A stretch of 37,722 nucleotides of DNA from Candidatus Saganbacteria bacterium. Its GTDB lineage: Bacteria > Margulisbacteria > WOR-1 > O2-12-FULL-45-9 > XYB2-FULL-48-7. The DNA lies in NCBI GenBank assembly GCA_016939335.1, contig JAFGHC010000014.1:1-37722 (forward strand). Reading direction: 5' to 3'. Every line of letters begins with the position of its first letter. Within the stretch, counting starts at the first letter, position 1. Below are positions 19,990 to 28,065 of this stretch, in pieces. The notes beneath the pieces were generated by a model, which had not been told where the DNA came from, made no database searches, and saw only the letters and a list, made by a program, of their open reading frames with translations. The translations under genes and the position numbers were made by a program.

Positions 19990-20673
19990 ATGAAAGCTAA
20001 AACGCCGTTCGAATTTTACACCTCGTCCCAGCTGGTGGAGATCACCGGGCAAAAGGCCGGCGACCTCAAGGAATTCCTGGAGAGCGTCAAGGGGCTGGAC
20101 GATTCCTCGATCTTTTATCACGTCCATCACGCCTTCCGCGAGCACCAGTTCGCCCCCGGCGCCTACACCAACGATTTCGCCCACTGGGTGGAAACGGAGG
20201 TCGGCGAGCACGCGCTGGCGGAGCGCCTGGCCAACATCAACATCAAGGACTATACCGAACTGGCGGCGGTGCGCAGCCGGATCGTCGAGATACTCGAGGC
20301 CCATCTCTCCCGCAACACCGCCGCGGCGGCCAAGCACGGTTTTTACTTCTGCCGCAATATCGGCATCATTATGAAGACCGGACATCTGACCTGGGACTAC
20401 GAAAGCTTTTGCACGGCCCTGAAGCGCGTCGGGCTGCGCTCGCTCTTTTTCCATTTCTTCGAGGCCCGGCTCCGGCTGGGCAAAAAAAGCAACGACTTCT
20501 CCAGCTGGATCAAGGATAATTTCGGCAACGAGGAACTGGCGCGGCAGATCGAGGCGCTCGACCCTTACATTTACACGATGGACCAGCTGCGCGACGAGAT
20601 CATCGCGCTGGTGCGGCGCGCGAGCCGGCAGGACCGGATCGGCGGCATACTGAAATGGCTAAAAATACGATAG
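19990..20673 (+). CDS. DUF5752-like protein of unknown function
   Basis: FYTSSQLVEITGQKAGDLKEFLESVKGLDDSSIFYHVHHAFREHQF; adjacent to a TreT-like glycosyltransferase. Confidence 0.6.
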   Translation: MKAKTPFEFYTSSQLVEITGQKAGDLKEFLESVKGLDDSSIFYHVHHAFREHQFAPGAYTNDFAHWVETEVGEHALAERLANINIKDYTELAAVRSRIVEILEAHLSRNTAAAAKHGFYFCRNIGIIMKTGHLTWDYESFCTALKRVGLRSLFFHFFEARLRLGKKSNDFSSWIKDNFGNEELARQIEALDPYIYTMDQLRDEIIALVRRASRQDRIGGILKWLKIR

Positions 20674-21884
20674 CGGAATACGCGAAATTCATCCGGCCGC
20701 AGAACTTCGACGAGCTGATGCTGCTGGCCGGCAAAGTGGCCGGCAGGAGCCTGCGCATGGTCAACTCAACCGCGGTCGGCGGCGGCGTGGCGGAGATGCT
20801 GACCCGCGTCGTGCCGCTCTATAACGAGCTGGGCATCAAGGCGAAATGGGACGTCATCAAGGGGAATAACCCGTTCTTCGGCGTGACCAAGACCTTCCAC
20901 AACGCCCTGCACGGGCTCGAGTCCGAAGTGACCGACGCGATGCTCAAGATCTACGAAGAGGCGACCGCGGCCAACCTGGCCGAGCTTTCTTTTGACGAAG
21001 ACGTGGTCATCATCCACGATCCCCAGCCGGCGGGGCTGATCGCCGCGCGGGAAAAAACGAAAGCGAAGTGGGTCTGGCGCTGCCACATCGACACCTCCCA
21101 TCCCCAGCCGGCCGTCTGGGACTTCCTCAAGAAGTACATCGGCAGATATGACGCCGCGGTCTTTTCCACCCCCTGGTTCGCGCGCGAGCTGCCGGAGCCG
21201 AAGTATTTCATTTATCCCGCCATCGACCCGCTGGCCGAGAAGAACCGCGAGCTGGCGGAGGGGGAGATCGACGCCGTCCTGCGCCGCTACCAGCTTGACC
21301 GATCGCGCCCGCTCCTTGTCCAGATCTCGCGTTTCGACCGACTCAAAGACCCGCTTGGCGTCATCGAGACTTACCGGCTGGTGAAGAAGCATGCCGACTG
21401 TCAGCTGGTGCTGGCCGGCGGCGGCGCGGTTGACGATCCGGAAGGGGTGGAAGTCCTCAACCAGGTGCGGGAGGCCGCCAAGGACGATCCCGACATTCAT
21501 GTCTTATTGTTGCCGCCGGCCGCTGACCTCGAGATCAACGCCCTGCAGCGGGCGGCCACCGTCGTTATCCAGAAATCGCTGCGCGAGGGCTTTGGCCTGA
21601 CGGTCACCGAGGCGCTCTGGAAAGCGAAGCCGGTCGTTGCGTCCGCCGTCGGCGGCATCCCCCTGCAGGTGATCCATAATTTCACCGGCCTGCTCGTCCA
21701 TTCGGTCGAAGGGGCGGCTTACCAGATCCGCTATTTGATCAATAATCCCGAGGCGGCCAGGAAAATGGGCGAATACGGGCGCGAGCACGTCAGGGAAAAA
21801 TTCCTGATCACCCGCAAATTGAGGAATTATATGGTCCTGCTGATCGCGCTCGACCATCCCGGGCGGGACGTCATCCAGCTGTAG
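20655..21884 (+). CDS. GT4 glycosyltransferase, trehalose synthase TreT-like
   Basis: VNSTAVGGGVAEML, VVIIHDPQPAGLI, WRCHIDTSHPQPAVWDFL, SRFDRLKDPLGVIETY, KSLREGFGLTVTEALWKAKPVVASAVGGIPLQV. Confidence 0.88.
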   Translation: MAKNTIAEYAKFIRPQNFDELMLLAGKVAGRSLRMVNSTAVGGGVAEMLTRVVPLYNELGIKAKWDVIKGNNPFFGVTKTFHNALHGLESEVTDAMLKIYEEATAANLAELSFDEDVVIIHDPQPAGLIAAREKTKAKWVWRCHIDTSHPQPAVWDFLKKYIGRYDAAVFSTPWFARELPEPKYFIYPAIDPLAEKNRELAEGEIDAVLRRYQLDRSRPLLVQISRFDRLKDPLGVIETYRLVKKHADCQLVLAGGGAVDDPEGVEVLNQVREAAKDDPDIHVLLLPPAADLEINALQRAATVVIQKSLREGFGLTVTEALWKAKPVVASAVGGIPLQVIHNFTGLLVHSVEGAAYQIRYLINNPEAARKMGEYGREHVREKFLITRKLRNYMVLLIALDHPGRDVIQL

Positions 21885-21904
21885 GGCGGGCCGCCGCGAT
21901 AAGA

Positions 21905-22325
21905 TGGTGGAGCCGAGGGGAGTCGAACCCCTGTCCGGAAAGGCAGTCGCGAGAGCCGCTACGAGCGTAGCTTCAATTAAAGGTTCGCCCGGGGCTTGAC
22001 CTGAAACGGGGTGTCTCCCGGACTATCCGATGTCTTTTACTTTGCGCCCGGCCAACCGGAAAAGACCGAACGCGCAGCCGAAATTATATCGTCTTGCTTG
22101 AGCTTTTCGGCAAACCCAAGGGACGGGCAGCTTATATTATTAAGCTGCAGCCGCGACGGGCGCGGATACTGGAGAAGTTATCCCTCCCCAGACCCACTGC
22201 ACGTCACGCAAAGCTGTTTTTACGTCTGCATTTAGGACGTTGGCTGCCGTGTTTTACGAGGCTTGCAGCACCCTCGGCTCGCAACTCGCGCCACCACAAC
22301 TCCCCGTCAAAACCCTTACGGCCCC
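21905..22325 (-). ncRNA. ssrA: tmRNA
   Basis: Minus strand 5' GGGGCCGUAAGGGUUUUGACGGGGAGUUG ... GGACAGGGGUUCGACUCCCCUCGGCUCCACCA 3'; acceptor stem GGGGCCG/CGGCUCC; tag frame ending in UAAUAA within a hairpin. Confidence 0.95.
22143..22229 (-). other. predicted tmRNA tag reading frame ADVKTALRDVQWVWGGITSPVSAPVAAAA
   Basis: Opens at GCA after ...CCUAAAU and ends APVAAAA-UAA-UAA inside GCAGCUUA-AUAAUA-UAAGCUGC. Confidence 0.6.
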
Positions 22326-22328
22326 GTG

Positions 22329-22345
22329 CCACAACTTCGTTGTGG
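22329..22345. repeat. perfect 7-bp hairpin directly upstream of tmRNA
   Basis: ccacaac-ttc-gttgtgg. Confidence 0.7.
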
Positions 22346-22474
22346 AAATCCAAACTTCCAACATCCAACCTCAAAACAAAAGACAAATATCAATTTGCAA
22401 GAACCAAATATTATTGGGTTTTGTTATTTGTTTATTGCCATTTGTTTGGATGTTGGAGGTTTGAGGTTGGGATT
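22346..22474. repeat. inverted CCAACCT/CAAACTT-type repeat between ssrA and the smpB cluster
   Basis: ccaaacttccaacatccaacctcaaaacaaaagacaaata ... ttatttgtttattgccatttgtttggatgttggaggtttgaggttggga. Confidence 0.75.
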
Positions 22475-22939
22475 TCAGAAAGCCCGTATGGTCTCTTTGA
22501 GCAGCCCCAGGAAGCTCTCGGCCTGCTCCTGGTTCATCCCCAGCAACATCTTCTCCAGCATCCGCCACCCCTCGGCCTCGTCCATCAACTCCTTGTTCTC
22601 CTTGATCTTGACGATCTCTTCTTCGATCTCGCGCTGGACCTTCCGGTTGGCTTCTTCCAGCGCCCCCTGCGGGTTGGTCATGCCGGTCTCTTCGATCACC
22701 CGGTCGATGATGTCCTCGAACTTCAGCTCCTTCTCCTTGGCTTCGGCCGCCAGGAGCGCCAGCCGCGTGGCGATGGCGTGGGTGTCGAGTTCCGGCCCGC
22801 GGCCGATCCCCGGCTGAACGGGCGCCTTGACCGCCTGCTGCGGGTTCAGCCGCTCTTCCGCCCCCCGTTCCGGCTTGATCTCCTTGGGGGTGATCTGGGG
22901 GACGAACGGCTTGTCCGACGGGCTGCCAATCGGGCTCAT
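22475..22939 (-). CDS. hypothetical protein
   Basis: 154-aa ORF; ATGA overlap with the upstream gene. Confidence 0.6.
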   Translation of the reverse strand: MSPIGSPSDKPFVPQITPKEIKPERGAEERLNPQQAVKAPVQPGIGRGPELDTHAIATRLALLAAEAKEKELKFEDIIDRVIEETGMTNPQGALEEANRKVQREIEEEIVKIKENKELMDEAEGWRMLEKMLLGMNQEQAESFLGLLKETIRAF

Positions 22940-23124
22940 GCGAGCTTCATTTCCTTCAGCACGGTCTTCGAAATGAACCTGGCCAGCGCCTCGGCTTTCG
23001 CGCTTTCCTCCGCGTTCAGCGGCCGGTGCTTTTTCAGCGCGGACAGCTCGTCCTTGACCATTTTGCTGGCGGCCGCGAAAACATCGGCGCCGGTGTATTT
23101 TCTAGTTGTCGTTCTTGCGAGCAT
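22936..23124 (-). CDS. hypothetical small protein
   Basis: MLARTTTRKYTGADVFAAASKMVKDELSALKKHRPLNAEESAKAEALARFISKTVLKEMKLA; the internal ATG avoids most of the smpB overlap. Confidence 0.55.
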   Translation of the reverse strand: MLARTTTRKYTGADVFAAASKMVKDELSALKKHRPLNAEESAKAEALARFISKTVLKEMKLA

Positions 23125-23587
23125 TAGTTTTTCCTTTAAAAGCTCTTTCAATCTCTCTTTCAGCTGTTTGACGTCTAAGCTTGTCACGTTTTTCGTATTT
23201 TTTCTTGGCTTTGGCGAGGCCCAGTTCGACCTTGGCCCAGTTGCCCTCAAAGTATACCCTAAGAGGCACTAGTGTCAATCCTTTTTCGTTAACTTTACCG
23301 ATTAATTTCACCAGCTCCCGCTTTTCCAGGAGGACTTTGCGGCGGCGGACCGGATCGATCTTCCTCTGGTCGGCGGAAGAGTAGGGGCTGACGTGCATGC
23401 CGTAGATCCAGAGCTCGCCCCGCTCGGCCCGGGCGAAGCTGTCCCGCAGGTTGACCCGGCCGAGGCGAAATGATTTAACTTCATTGCCGGTCAGGACCAG
23501 CCCGGCCTGGCAGGTCTCGAGGATCGCGTAATCGAAGCGGGCCTTGCGGTTTTCGGCCACGATTTTGAAATACTTGGCCATGGGCAT
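23102..23587 (-). CDS. smpB: SsrA-binding protein SmpB
   Basis: ARFDYAILETCQAGLVLTGNEVKSFRLGRVNLRDSFA, LLEKRELVKLIGKVNEKGLTLVPLRVYF, KAKKKYEKRD; start probably MAKYF at 23581. Confidence 0.95.
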   Translation of the reverse strand: MPMAKYFKIVAENRKARFDYAILETCQAGLVLTGNEVKSFRLGRVNLRDSFARAERGELWIYGMHVSPYSSADQRKIDPVRRRKVLLEKRELVKLIGKVNEKGLTLVPLRVYFEGNWAKVELGLAKAKKKYEKRDKLRRQTAEREIERAFKGKTNARKNDN

Positions 23588-23589
23588 TA

Positions 23590-23595
23590 ATTATA
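23590..23595 (-). promoter_or_regulatory. -10 box TATAAT just upstream of smpB
   Basis: Minus strand: gTATAATtaatgcccATGGCC. Confidence 0.35.
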
Positions 23596-23692
23596 CTACC
23601 TTTCGCAGGCCCGGAGATGACGAAATTTCGTCGTTTTGTGCCGACTTGAGCGTGGCAATAAAGTTGCTGCTTTTTGTCTGGGAGGGAAACTC

Positions 23693-24139
23693 ATGGAGGA
23701 GCGTAATGCGGCAGGCGGTCGCGATGCGCGTTTCGTAGTGCGGGCGGCGAAGGGCGTGATAAAAAGCTATGAAGACCTGGATGTCTATATTAATAGCTAT
23801 AAGGCCATGTTAATGGTCTTTAGGAATATACTGCCTTTACTGCCGAAAGAAGAAAAATACGACCTGGTGGACCAACTGAGGCGGTCGAGCAAAGCAATTC
23901 CCAGATTAATTGCCGAAGGTTATTCAAAAAGACATCAAGTTAGAGGTTTCCAGAAATATCTCGATGACGCTCATGCTGAATCGAATGAAACGTTGGTTTC
24001 GCTTAAACAAGCTGGAGACTTGTATTTATATGGTTGTAAGCCAGATGGTTTTACGGAACTATTGGACCTTTACGATAAAATAAGCCGACAGTTGTTTAAT
24101 TTGGCCGAGGCTTGGACTAATAGGAGCAAGCACGCATGA
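23693..24139 (+). CDS. four helix bundle protein (23S rRNA IVP/S23 family)
   Basis: IKSYEDLDVYINSYKAMLMVF...LPKEEKYDLVDQLRRSSKAIPRLIAEGYSKR pattern; the family core could start at GTG 23756. Confidence 0.85.
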   Translation: MEERNAAGGRDARFVVRAAKGVIKSYEDLDVYINSYKAMLMVFRNILPLLPKEEKYDLVDQLRRSSKAIPRLIAEGYSKRHQVRGFQKYLDDAHAESNETLVSLKQAGDLYLYGCKPDGFTELLDLYDKISRQLFNLAEAWTNRSKHA

Positions 24140-24168
24140 CGCATTTCGCATAACGAAACGCGCATCGC
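23721..24168. repeat. 22-nt inverted repeat pair flanking the four-helix-bundle core
   Basis: gcgatgcgcgtttcgtagtgcg (23721-23742) vs cgcataacgaaacgcgcatcgc (24147-24168): 20/22 identical as inverted repeats. Confidence 0.75.
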
Positions 24169-24227
24169 TGCCGTATACCGCTCGTTGCAGCTTCACGCCC
24201 CCCTTCCCGATTTTTACGACAAAATGA

Positions 24228-24233
24228 TATAAT
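24228..24233 (+). promoter_or_regulatory. -10 box TATAAT, 7 nt before the ABC ATPase ATG
   Basis: atgaTATAATccccaccATG. Confidence 0.45.
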
Positions 24234-24240
24234 CCCCACC

Positions 24241-24990
24241 ATGCCGTCGATAGTAACAGCGCGAAATTTGGTAAAAAAATTCGGTGATTTTACCGCGGTC
24301 GACGGGATCTCGTTCGAGATTAGGACGGGCGAATGTTTCGGCTTCCTCGGGCCGAACGGCGCCGGCAAAACCACGACCATCCGCATGATCCACTGCGTTT
24401 CGCCCCGCTCGGGCGGCGAGCTGACCGTGCTGGGGCGGCCGGCCAGCGTCGACAACCGGGAGATCAAGCGGCTGATCGGCGTCGTCCCGCAGGAGATCAA
24501 CCTTGACGCCGACCTGACGGTGCGGGAAAACCTCTCCCTCTACGCCGAATTCTATGACCTTAAGCGGCGGCCGGCGGCCGCGCGGATCGCGGAACTCCTC
24601 GACTTCGTCGAACTTAAAGGGAAAATTAACAACCAGATCGCCGAGCTCTCGACCGGCATGAAGCGGCGATTGCAGATCGCCCGCGCCCTCGTCAACCAGC
24701 CGCAGTTGATCATCGCCGACGAGCCGACCACCGGTCTCGACCCCCAGGCGCGCCGCCTGATCTGGCAGCGGCTCCGCGAACTGAAGGGGAGGGGAGCGAC
24801 GATCATCCTGACCACCCAGTACATGGAAGAGGCGGAACAGCTCTGCGACCGGCTCGTCGTCATGAGCCGCGGCAAGATCATCGACTTCGGCTCGCCGGAC
24901 GAGCTGAAGAAGAAACATGACCGGCCTAACCTGGAAGAAGTTTATCTCAAGCTGACCGGGCACGGCCTGCAGGAAGAGGCGGCGGAATGA
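24241..24990 (+). CDS. ABC transporter ATP-binding protein (DrrA/NodI-like)
   Basis: Walker A GPNGAGKTTT, signature LSTGMKRRLQIARALVNQPQLIIADEPTTGLDPQARR. Confidence 0.93.
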   Translation: MPSIVTARNLVKKFGDFTAVDGISFEIRTGECFGFLGPNGAGKTTTIRMIHCVSPRSGGELTVLGRPASVDNREIKRLIGVVPQEINLDADLTVRENLSLYAEFYDLKRRPAAARIAELLDFVELKGKINNQIAELSTGMKRRLQIARALVNQPQLIIADEPTTGLDPQARRLIWQRLRELKGRGATIILTTQYMEEAEQLCDRLVVMSRGKIIDFGSPDELKKKHDRPNLEEVYLKLTGHGLQEEAAE

Positions 24991-25757
24991 ACCTTTCTTA
25001 CCGCGCGTATTACGTCTGGAAGCGGAACCTGACCGCTTACAAGCGGTTCCTGCTGCCGACACTGCTGGTCAGCCTGGGGGAGCCGTTCTTCTACCTGCTG
25101 GCGCTCGGCCTCGGGCTGGGAGCTTACATGGGGAACCTGTTCGGCGGCGCCGCCTATGTCAACTTCCTGGCTTCGGGGCTGGTCGCCTCTTCCTGCATGA
25201 TGACGGCGACGTTCGAGTGCCTCTATGATTCGTTCGTCCGGATGGTCCACGAAAAGATCTACGGTTCGCTGATCGTCACGCCGATCTCGGCCGAGGACGT
25301 GGTGGCCGGCGACATCGCCTGGGGGGCGTTCCGGGGGATCATCAGCGGCTTCCTGATGTACGGCGTGGCGGTCTTGATCGGCGCCCTGCCGCTCTCGCTG
25401 CCGGTGATCTTCGGCTTGCTGGGGGTGATGGCACTGACCGGACTGCTGTTCGGCTCGCTCTCGATGATCGTTACCTCGTTCGCGCCGAACTTCGACTTTT
25501 TCAATTACTACACCCAGCTGATCATCTCGCCGCTCTTTTTCTTCTCGGGGGTCTTTTTTCCGCTGGACAAATTCCCCGGCTGGCTGCGGCTGATCGCTAA
25601 ATTCTCGCCCCTCACCCACGCGGTCTCGGTCTCCCGCCAGCTCTTCGCCGGCCGGTTCTCCGGCCACCTTTACCTGAACCTGCTGGCGATTATCCTGCCG
25701 ATGCTGGCCGCGTTCTGCCTGGCTCTATTCTTCATGAAAAGAAGGCTTATTAAGTAG
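24987..25757 (+). CDS. ABC-2 type permease (NodJ/DrrB-like)
   Basis: Six-TM-like profile, FLASGLVASSCMMTATFECLYDSFVRM, FFFSGVFFPLDKFPGWLRLIAKFSPLTHAV. Confidence 0.9.
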   Translation: MNLSYRAYYVWKRNLTAYKRFLLPTLLVSLGEPFFYLLALGLGLGAYMGNLFGGAAYVNFLASGLVASSCMMTATFECLYDSFVRMVHEKIYGSLIVTPISAEDVVAGDIAWGAFRGIISGFLMYGVAVLIGALPLSLPVIFGLLGVMALTGLLFGSLSMIVTSFAPNFDFFNYYTQLIISPLFFFSGVFFPLDKFPGWLRLIAKFSPLTHAVSVSRQLFAGRFSGHLYLNLLAIILPMLAAFCLALFFMKRRLIK

Positions 25758-25767
25758 CGGAGTTAAA

Positions 25768-25894
25768 GCCCTCACCCGCTGGCGCAGAAGCTGCCTCCCT
25801 CTCCCGGAGGGAGAGGGTAATACGCACGGCTGATCTGCAAATCTCCTTCTCCCTTTGGGAGAAGGAGGCGAGTTAAACGACAGCGGATGAGGGC
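25768..25894. repeat. compound palindromic element between convergent genes
   Basis: Outer gccctcacccgct / agcggatgagggc; inner ctccctctcccggagggagag and ctccttctccc-ttt-gggagaaggag. Confidence 0.8.
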
Positions 25895-25904
25895 AGGGGA
25901 AACC

Positions 25905-26570
25905 TTACAGCAGGTGTTCGAGCCCGTGCACCAACCCGTTAGCCTTCCCGATCTTCCGTATCGCCATGATCACGCCCGGCATGAAAGACTCGCGCGAGAG
26001 CGAGTCGTGGCGGATCGTCAGCGTCTGTCCCAGGCCGCCGAAAATGACCTCCTGGTGGGCGACGAGGCCCGGCAGGCGGACCGAGTGGATCGGCACCTCT
26101 TTGCCCATCAGGTGGGCGGTCCGCTGCGCGGTGCCGGATGGTTTATCGAGCTTGGCCTCATGATGGAACTCGATGATCTCGGCGCTGGGCATATGTCTGA
26201 TCGCTTCCTGGGCGAACCGCATCATCAGGACGGCGCCGATGGCGAAGTTGGGGGCGATCAGGCAGTTGACTTTGTTTTTCTCGGCCAGGGCTTTGACCTC
26301 GCGCAGATTATCCTCGGTCAGGCCGGTCGTGCCGATGACGCCGTGAGCGCCGTTCTCCAGAATTATTTTGATGTTGCCCATCACGCTCTGCGGCGTGGTG
26401 AAATCGACGACCACTTCGGCGCCGGTCGTTTTGATGGCCGCCGCCAGGTCGTCGCCCAGGTCGGTCTGCCCGACCAGCTTCAGGCCGGTCTCTTTCTGCA
26501 CCGCTTTGACCGTTTCCTGCCCCATCTTCCCTTTCGCGCCGTTGACGAGAACTTTAATCGTATTAGCCAT
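25905..26570 (-). CDS. dapB: 4-hydroxy-tetrahydrodipicolinate reductase
   Basis: KVLVNGAKGKMGQETVKAV, VVDFTTPQSV, IGTTGLTEDNL, APNFAIGAVLM, IEFHHEAKLDKPSGTA. Confidence 0.93.
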   Translation of the reverse strand: MANTIKVLVNGAKGKMGQETVKAVQKETGLKLVGQTDLGDDLAAAIKTTGAEVVVDFTTPQSVMGNIKIILENGAHGVIGTTGLTEDNLREVKALAEKNKVNCLIAPNFAIGAVLMMRFAQEAIRHMPSAEIIEFHHEAKLDKPSGTAQRTAHLMGKEVPIHSVRLPGLVAHQEVIFGGLGQTLTIRHDSLSRESFMPGVIMAIRKIGKANGLVHGLEHLL

Positions 26571-26581
26571 TTTCTCACCTC

Positions 26582-26686
26582 TAATTAACAATTACTCAAT
26601 GAACAATGAACAACTTGGTGTCGCTTCGCGACTTAAATAATTATATTCCTTGTTGTTCATTGATGTCATTGTTAATTGTTAATTTT
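26582..26686. repeat. inverted AACAATG-type repeat between dapB and dut
   Basis: attaacaattactcaatgaacaatgaacaacttgg ... ccttgttgttcattgatgtcattgttaattgttaat. Confidence 0.75.
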
Positions 26687-27125
26687 TCCCCGTATGTCCA
26701 AACCCGCCCGAGCCTCGTCCAGACTCGGGAAGCTCCTCGACCTCTTCAAACTCGATCCGCTCGATCTTGTTAATTATCATCTGGGCGATCCGGTCGCCGC
26801 GCTTGACGACCAGGCCGGTTTTGCTGTGGTTCATCAATATTACGCCAACTTCTCCCCTATAATCGGCATCCACGGTACCGGGCGTATTAAGCACGGAAAC
26901 GCCCTGTTTTAGGGCTAGACCCGACCGGGGCCTGACCTGGGCCTCGTAGCCCTCGGGGATGGCCATGGAGAGGCCTGTGGGGACGAGTTTCCACTCCCCA
27001 GAAGGGATTGTAAAGTCGGCCTTGACCGCTGCGTAAAGGTCCATCCCGGCCGCGTGGCCGCTCATATATTTCGGCAGGGGCATTCCCTCGCCGTGGGGCA
27101 AGACCTTGACCTGGACTTTGAGCAT
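26679..27125 (-). CDS. dut: dUTP diphosphatase
   Basis: SGHAAGMDLYAA, RPRSGLALK, GTVDADYRGEVGVILMNH, RIAQMII, RGSGGFGHTG. Confidence 0.95.
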   Translation of the reverse strand: MLKVQVKVLPHGEGMPLPKYMSGHAAGMDLYAAVKADFTIPSGEWKLVPTGLSMAIPEGYEAQVRPRSGLALKQGVSVLNTPGTVDADYRGEVGVILMNHSKTGLVVKRGDRIAQMIINKIERIEFEEVEELPESGRGSGGFGHTGKN

Positions 27126-27131
27126 GGAAAG

Positions 27132-27137
27132 ATTATA
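27132..27137 (-). promoter_or_regulatory. -10 box TATAAT, 6 nt before dut ATG
   Basis: Minus strand: tgcTATAATctttccATG. Confidence 0.5.
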
Positions 27138-27146
27138 GCAGAATTA

Positions 27147-27181
27147 GAAAGTAGATAGTAGAAAGTGGAACATAGAACGCA
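27147..27181. repeat. GAAAGTA/GATAGTA heptamer array (5 units)
   Basis: GAAAGTA GATAGTA GAAAGTG GAACATA GAACGCA. Confidence 0.65.
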
Positions 27182-27278
27182 GGAAGGGAAAATCGGGAAA
27201 ATTCTTAATATCCGCTATCTAGCAAAGAGAGCCCGAACAGGCCCGGGCGCTCTTTATCAATACTCAATTGTAAATATA

Positions 27279-27899
27279 TTATCGCGCTTCCGCCTCGGGC
27301 AGGAAATCAACGGCTTGCCGATCGAAGGCCGACTCGGCGATCTGCCGGCCTTTGCTCTGATCTTTCATCAGCCGAAAAACGTCTCTCAAATATGTGCGAT
27401 TGCAGCTTTCGTATTCGCCGGTCTCATAGATGCGGCTGGCGATATGGGCGGCGACGGCAACGGGCAATCGCGGTTCATCGAAAAACGCGGCAAAGGAGCG
27501 ACTTTCCGCGTGAGCAGAATGGGCGGTCCCGCTGTGCCGGCCGAGGATGGTCACCGCGGAACGGTCCATGTCCGGGTGGGAGACGAGGGCGGCCAGCCAG
27601 GCGGTCTGACGTCTCTCAATGAACATTTCAAAAAGATCGGTCAAAGCCAGAGAGCCGTTATGGTTGGCGAAGAACCTGACAGCTTTTTCCGGCCGCAGCT
27701 TCTCAAGGGTCGCGACCCGGGCCGCGTTGTCGAGCCGGGCGAGCAGTTCAACGCCGACCGTAGCCGGCATATTGGGCCGGGAAAGGGCCCTGACCCTCTT
27801 CGGGATATCGGCGGCCCTAAAGCCGTTTGCGTTCAAGCCACCGGTGTATTTTGCGGGCACAGACAGCGACAAAGACGACCTGAGAAAAGATCCTGACAT
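27279..27899 (-). CDS. hypothetical protein, predicted alpha-helical
   Basis: 206-aa ORF with SD AAGGAGG and a sigma-28-like promoter upstream. Confidence 0.65.
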   Translation of the reverse strand: MSGSFLRSSLSLSVPAKYTGGLNANGFRAADIPKRVRALSRPNMPATVGVELLARLDNAARVATLEKLRPEKAVRFFANHNGSLALTDLFEMFIERRQTAWLAALVSHPDMDRSAVTILGRHSGTAHSAHAESRSFAAFFDEPRLPVAVAAHIASRIYETGEYESCNRTYLRDVFRLMKDQSKGRQIAESAFDRQAVDFLPEAEAR

Positions 27900-27940
27900 A
27901 ATTTTCCTCCTTAAGGTGATCGTTTGATCCCTACAATATA

Positions 27941-27968
27941 TTATCGGCGGATTTGCGAGGAAATTTCA
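27941..27968 (-). promoter_or_regulatory. sigma-28-like promoter TGAAATTT-N12-GCCGATAA
   Basis: Exact GCCGATAA -10 element; -35 6/8 to TAAAGTTT. Confidence 0.5.
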
Positions 27969-28065
27969 GGGTATTTTATTTACGGAGGGAAAGAACGCCA
28001 GTTATCGGGATCAGGTTATAAGTGCCGATCGCTGAATTTTTATTCCTGAGGGCCAAACTTAACGC

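Noticed and set aside
22094-23272. 392-aa plus-strand ORF
   Set aside because: Runs antisense through tmRNA, the intergenic repeat and three minus-strand genes.
23693-24139. rRNA intervening sequence context for the four-helix-bundle gene
   Set aside because: No 23S rRNA sequence flanks it; the neighbours are smpB and an ABC transporter.
27165-27896. 243-aa plus-strand ORF
   Set aside because: The minus-strand ORF 27279-27899 has a Shine-Dalgarno and a promoter-like motif; the plus-strand ORF has neither.
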